Positions 48,844 through 49,932 of a stretch of 49,932 nt of DNA are shown piece by piece. The DNA is taken from positions 1 to 49,932 of the forward strand of contig CAVPEV010000057.1 of assembly GCA_963703555.1 (NCBI GenBank). Reading direction: 5' to 3'. The notes below the pieces were generated by a model. The model was not told where the DNA came from. It searched no databases and saw only the letters and a list, made by a program, of their open reading frames with translations. Every line of letters starts with the position of its first letter. Position 1 is the stretch's first letter. The DNA is from CAVPEV01 sp963703555 (lineage in GTDB: Bacteria; Actinomycetota; Actinomycetes; Actinomycetales; Cellulomonadaceae). The position numbers and the translations under genes were made by a program.

Positions 48844-49416
48844 TCAAGCCCCTGGCTCGGCAAGGCGATCGAACCCGTACCAGGCGGACCACACGGCCAT
48901 CTCGCTGCCGTTGTCACCGCGATAGTGGCCGAGCCCCTGGCCGGCGGCCTGCTGGTTGGTCGCTTCGGTGACGCTGAACGTGTAACTCACTCTCGCCGTG
49001 TCGTCCCATCCCCAGATGTTGTTACCCGAGTAGGCCGCGCTCCACACGGCGGTTGCCGTGTACGGGTGCACCGAATTGATTGCCGCCGGTGAGATGGCCG
49101 AAGCGGCGACTGCCTCCGGCGGGATCAGCGTCGCCAGGGCGGCGTCACCGGAAGTGGGGCTCAGTGCCGCGAACTCCTCCACCTCTGCGCTTGTGAGGCC
49201 GAACGGGAGCGTCCCGTCGTCGTTCGGGATCACGACGAGCGTGTCATCTGACACGGTTCCGGTGGGGTGGAACACCGCAGCGCCCGAGCCCTCCTGCTTG
49301 GCTGCGGCGGCGTTCGGGACGGCCGGTCCGGCCACCACAATGCTCGGCTCGGCCTCCCTCGCACCCACCCCGGTACCTGGCGCAACGCGTACGGCGTGAC
49401 CCGCGACGAAGCACAC
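48844..49416 (-). CDS. Uncharacterised protein, probably exported (190 aa)
   Basis: The convincing part runs from about GTG 49416: an Ala/Pro/Glu segment (AREAEPSIVVAGPAVPNAAA), VVIPNDDGTLPFGLTSAEVE, PPEAVAASAISPAAINSVHP, and a C-terminal domain YTATAVWSAAYSGNNIWGWD, DTARVSYTFSVTEA, GLGHYRGDNGSEMAVWSAWY. The Trp, Tyr, Asn and Thr-rich end looks extracellular and is stylistically like the cargo proteins at 16507 and 18025. No clear signal peptide follows GTG 49416, so the start is uncertain. No family recognised. Confidence 0.55.
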   Translation of the reverse strand: MCFVAGHAVRVAPGTGVGAREAEPSIVVAGPAVPNAAAAKQEGSGAAVFHPTGTVSDDTLVVIPNDDGTLPFGLTSAEVEEFAALSPTSGDAALATLIPPEAVAASAISPAAINSVHPYTATAVWSAAYSGNNIWGWDDTARVSYTFSVTEATNQQAAGQGLGHYRGDNGSEMAVWSAWYGFDRLAEPGA

Positions 49417-49465
49417 GCGGAGCGGGCGGCGGGGGAGCAACCCCCGCACCCCCCGTTGTGTCGGA

Positions 49466-49672
49466 TCAGCGCTGCAGCGCAGCTGCGAGACGACGATGCC
49501 GTGCAGCCAGCCACAACCCGACCTGCACACCAACCAGGACCTCGAAGAGCAGCGCGAGCGCCGGCACAACCCAGAAGCCGGGCGAGCCCGTGTCCCTTCC
49601 CACACCGATGAGCATGAGAACCACGGCCAGTTGGGTCACAGCAGTGACCGGCATGTCTCTGCGGACAAGCAT
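49466..49672 (-). CDS. Small membrane protein (68 aa), unknown function
   Basis: It encodes RRDMPVTAVTQLAVVLMLIG with a first membrane helix, a short loop (VGRDTGSPGF), a second helix (WVVPALALLFEVLVGVQVGL) and a basic tail (RHRRLAAALQR). Its regular two-helix pattern supports it being real. It lies directly upstream of the exported protein gene on the same strand. Confidence 0.6.
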   Translation of the reverse strand: MLVRRDMPVTAVTQLAVVLMLIGVGRDTGSPGFWVVPALALLFEVLVGVQVGLWLAARHRRLAAALQR

Positions 49673-49736
49673 CTCAACACCCGTTCAACGCGGCCGCGGA
49701 ACTACGGGAAAGCATCCATGATCGACGTACCACTGA

Positions 49737-49932
49737 TCAGCGCGCCCGCACCGTAGACCACCCAACCGATCGTAATCGCGGGCAACGGACAACGGCAACA
49801 ACCATGCCGGCCGCAGCAAGCGCGCAACCGATCGTGGTGGCACCGCCACGAGGGATCAGGTCAGGGCAGAAGTGCCCGACGTGGTTCCCCGAAATGTACA
49901 CATCCATCCAGCCATGGCACGCCAACTGGTGG
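49737..49932 (-). CDS. Partial small membrane protein at window edge
   Basis: The minus-strand frame is open to the end of the window. It encodes WMDVYISGNHVGHFCPDLIP, then GGATTIGCALAAAGMVVAVV (one membrane helix) and a basic tail, with a stop at 49737. It uses rare codons such as TTA, unlike most of the window. The start may lie beyond 49932. No family recognised. Confidence 0.45.
   Translation of the reverse strand, partial: HQLACHGWMDVYISGNHVGHFCPDLIPRGGATTIGCALAAAGMVVAVVRCPRLRSVGWSTVRAR

Overview
The window is GC-rich, densely coded DNA of actinobacterial character. The evidence is frequent GTG starts, many -10-like TANNNT boxes placed about 7 bases before a start codon (leaderless transcripts), an EF-G2-type elongation factor paralogue, a DUF5926 protein, and the large helicase-associated/WYL-like protein typical of Actinobacteria. 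Gluconate, pentose and 2-oxoacid:ferredoxin genes would suit a sugar-using, possibly facultative member of the Micrococcales (Cellulomonas-like). That placement is an inference from gene content only. No rRNA, tRNA or CRISPR array was seen.

Region 1 (1-9509) is one plus-strand sugar operon: the end of a DeoR regulator, a lipoprotein sugar-binding protein, a double-domain ATPase, two permeases, a D-tagatose/L-ribulose 3-epimerase-type isomerase, an AraB-type ribulokinase, an AraD-type 4-epimerase and a RhaD-type aldolase. The transporter half resembles rhamnose transporters, while the catabolic half mixes arabinose and rhamnose enzymes. No aldose isomerase is visible.

Region 2 (9510-14850) holds an ISL3-type transposase remnant, a secreted M6 (immune inhibitor A-like) metalloprotease, and an alpha/beta hydrolase-TetR pair behind a promoter with a repeated, dyad-bounded motif.

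Region 3 (14854-22063) is a composite transposon. Two directly repeated, non-identical IS256-family elements flank about 4.3 kb of cargo. A 9-bp duplication, CGCAGGCCC, lies outside the whole unit. Removing the unit and one repeat restores a 76-codon ribbon-helix-helix gene. The cargo is a four-gene operon of uncharacterised exported and membrane proteins, a Phd/RelE-type toxin-antitoxin pair, a small unknown gene and a vapC cut by the second IS.

Region 4 (22177-26228) contains decayed DNA with a mannose-6-phosphate isomerase remnant, the 899-aa helicase-associated protein, and a 44-codon ORF plus an N-terminally deleted MazF-like toxin.

Region 5 (26229-48602) is ordinary chromosome. It carries a translationally coupled 2-oxoacid:ferredoxin oxidoreductase operon with its own NAD(P)H/flavin subunit, a DUF4352 protein, a two-component system, a phage-like domain protein, a uracil-DNA glycosylase, a YciO/YrdC protein, an EF-G2-like GTPase, an FKBP lipoprotein, a QorB-like reductase, a ferritin-like/VIT transporter, a gluconate permease-kinase operon with its GntR regulator, an MFS exporter, phosphoglucomutase and DUF5926. 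The last 1.3 kb (48603-49932) is a run of small exported or membrane proteins of unknown function on the minus strand.
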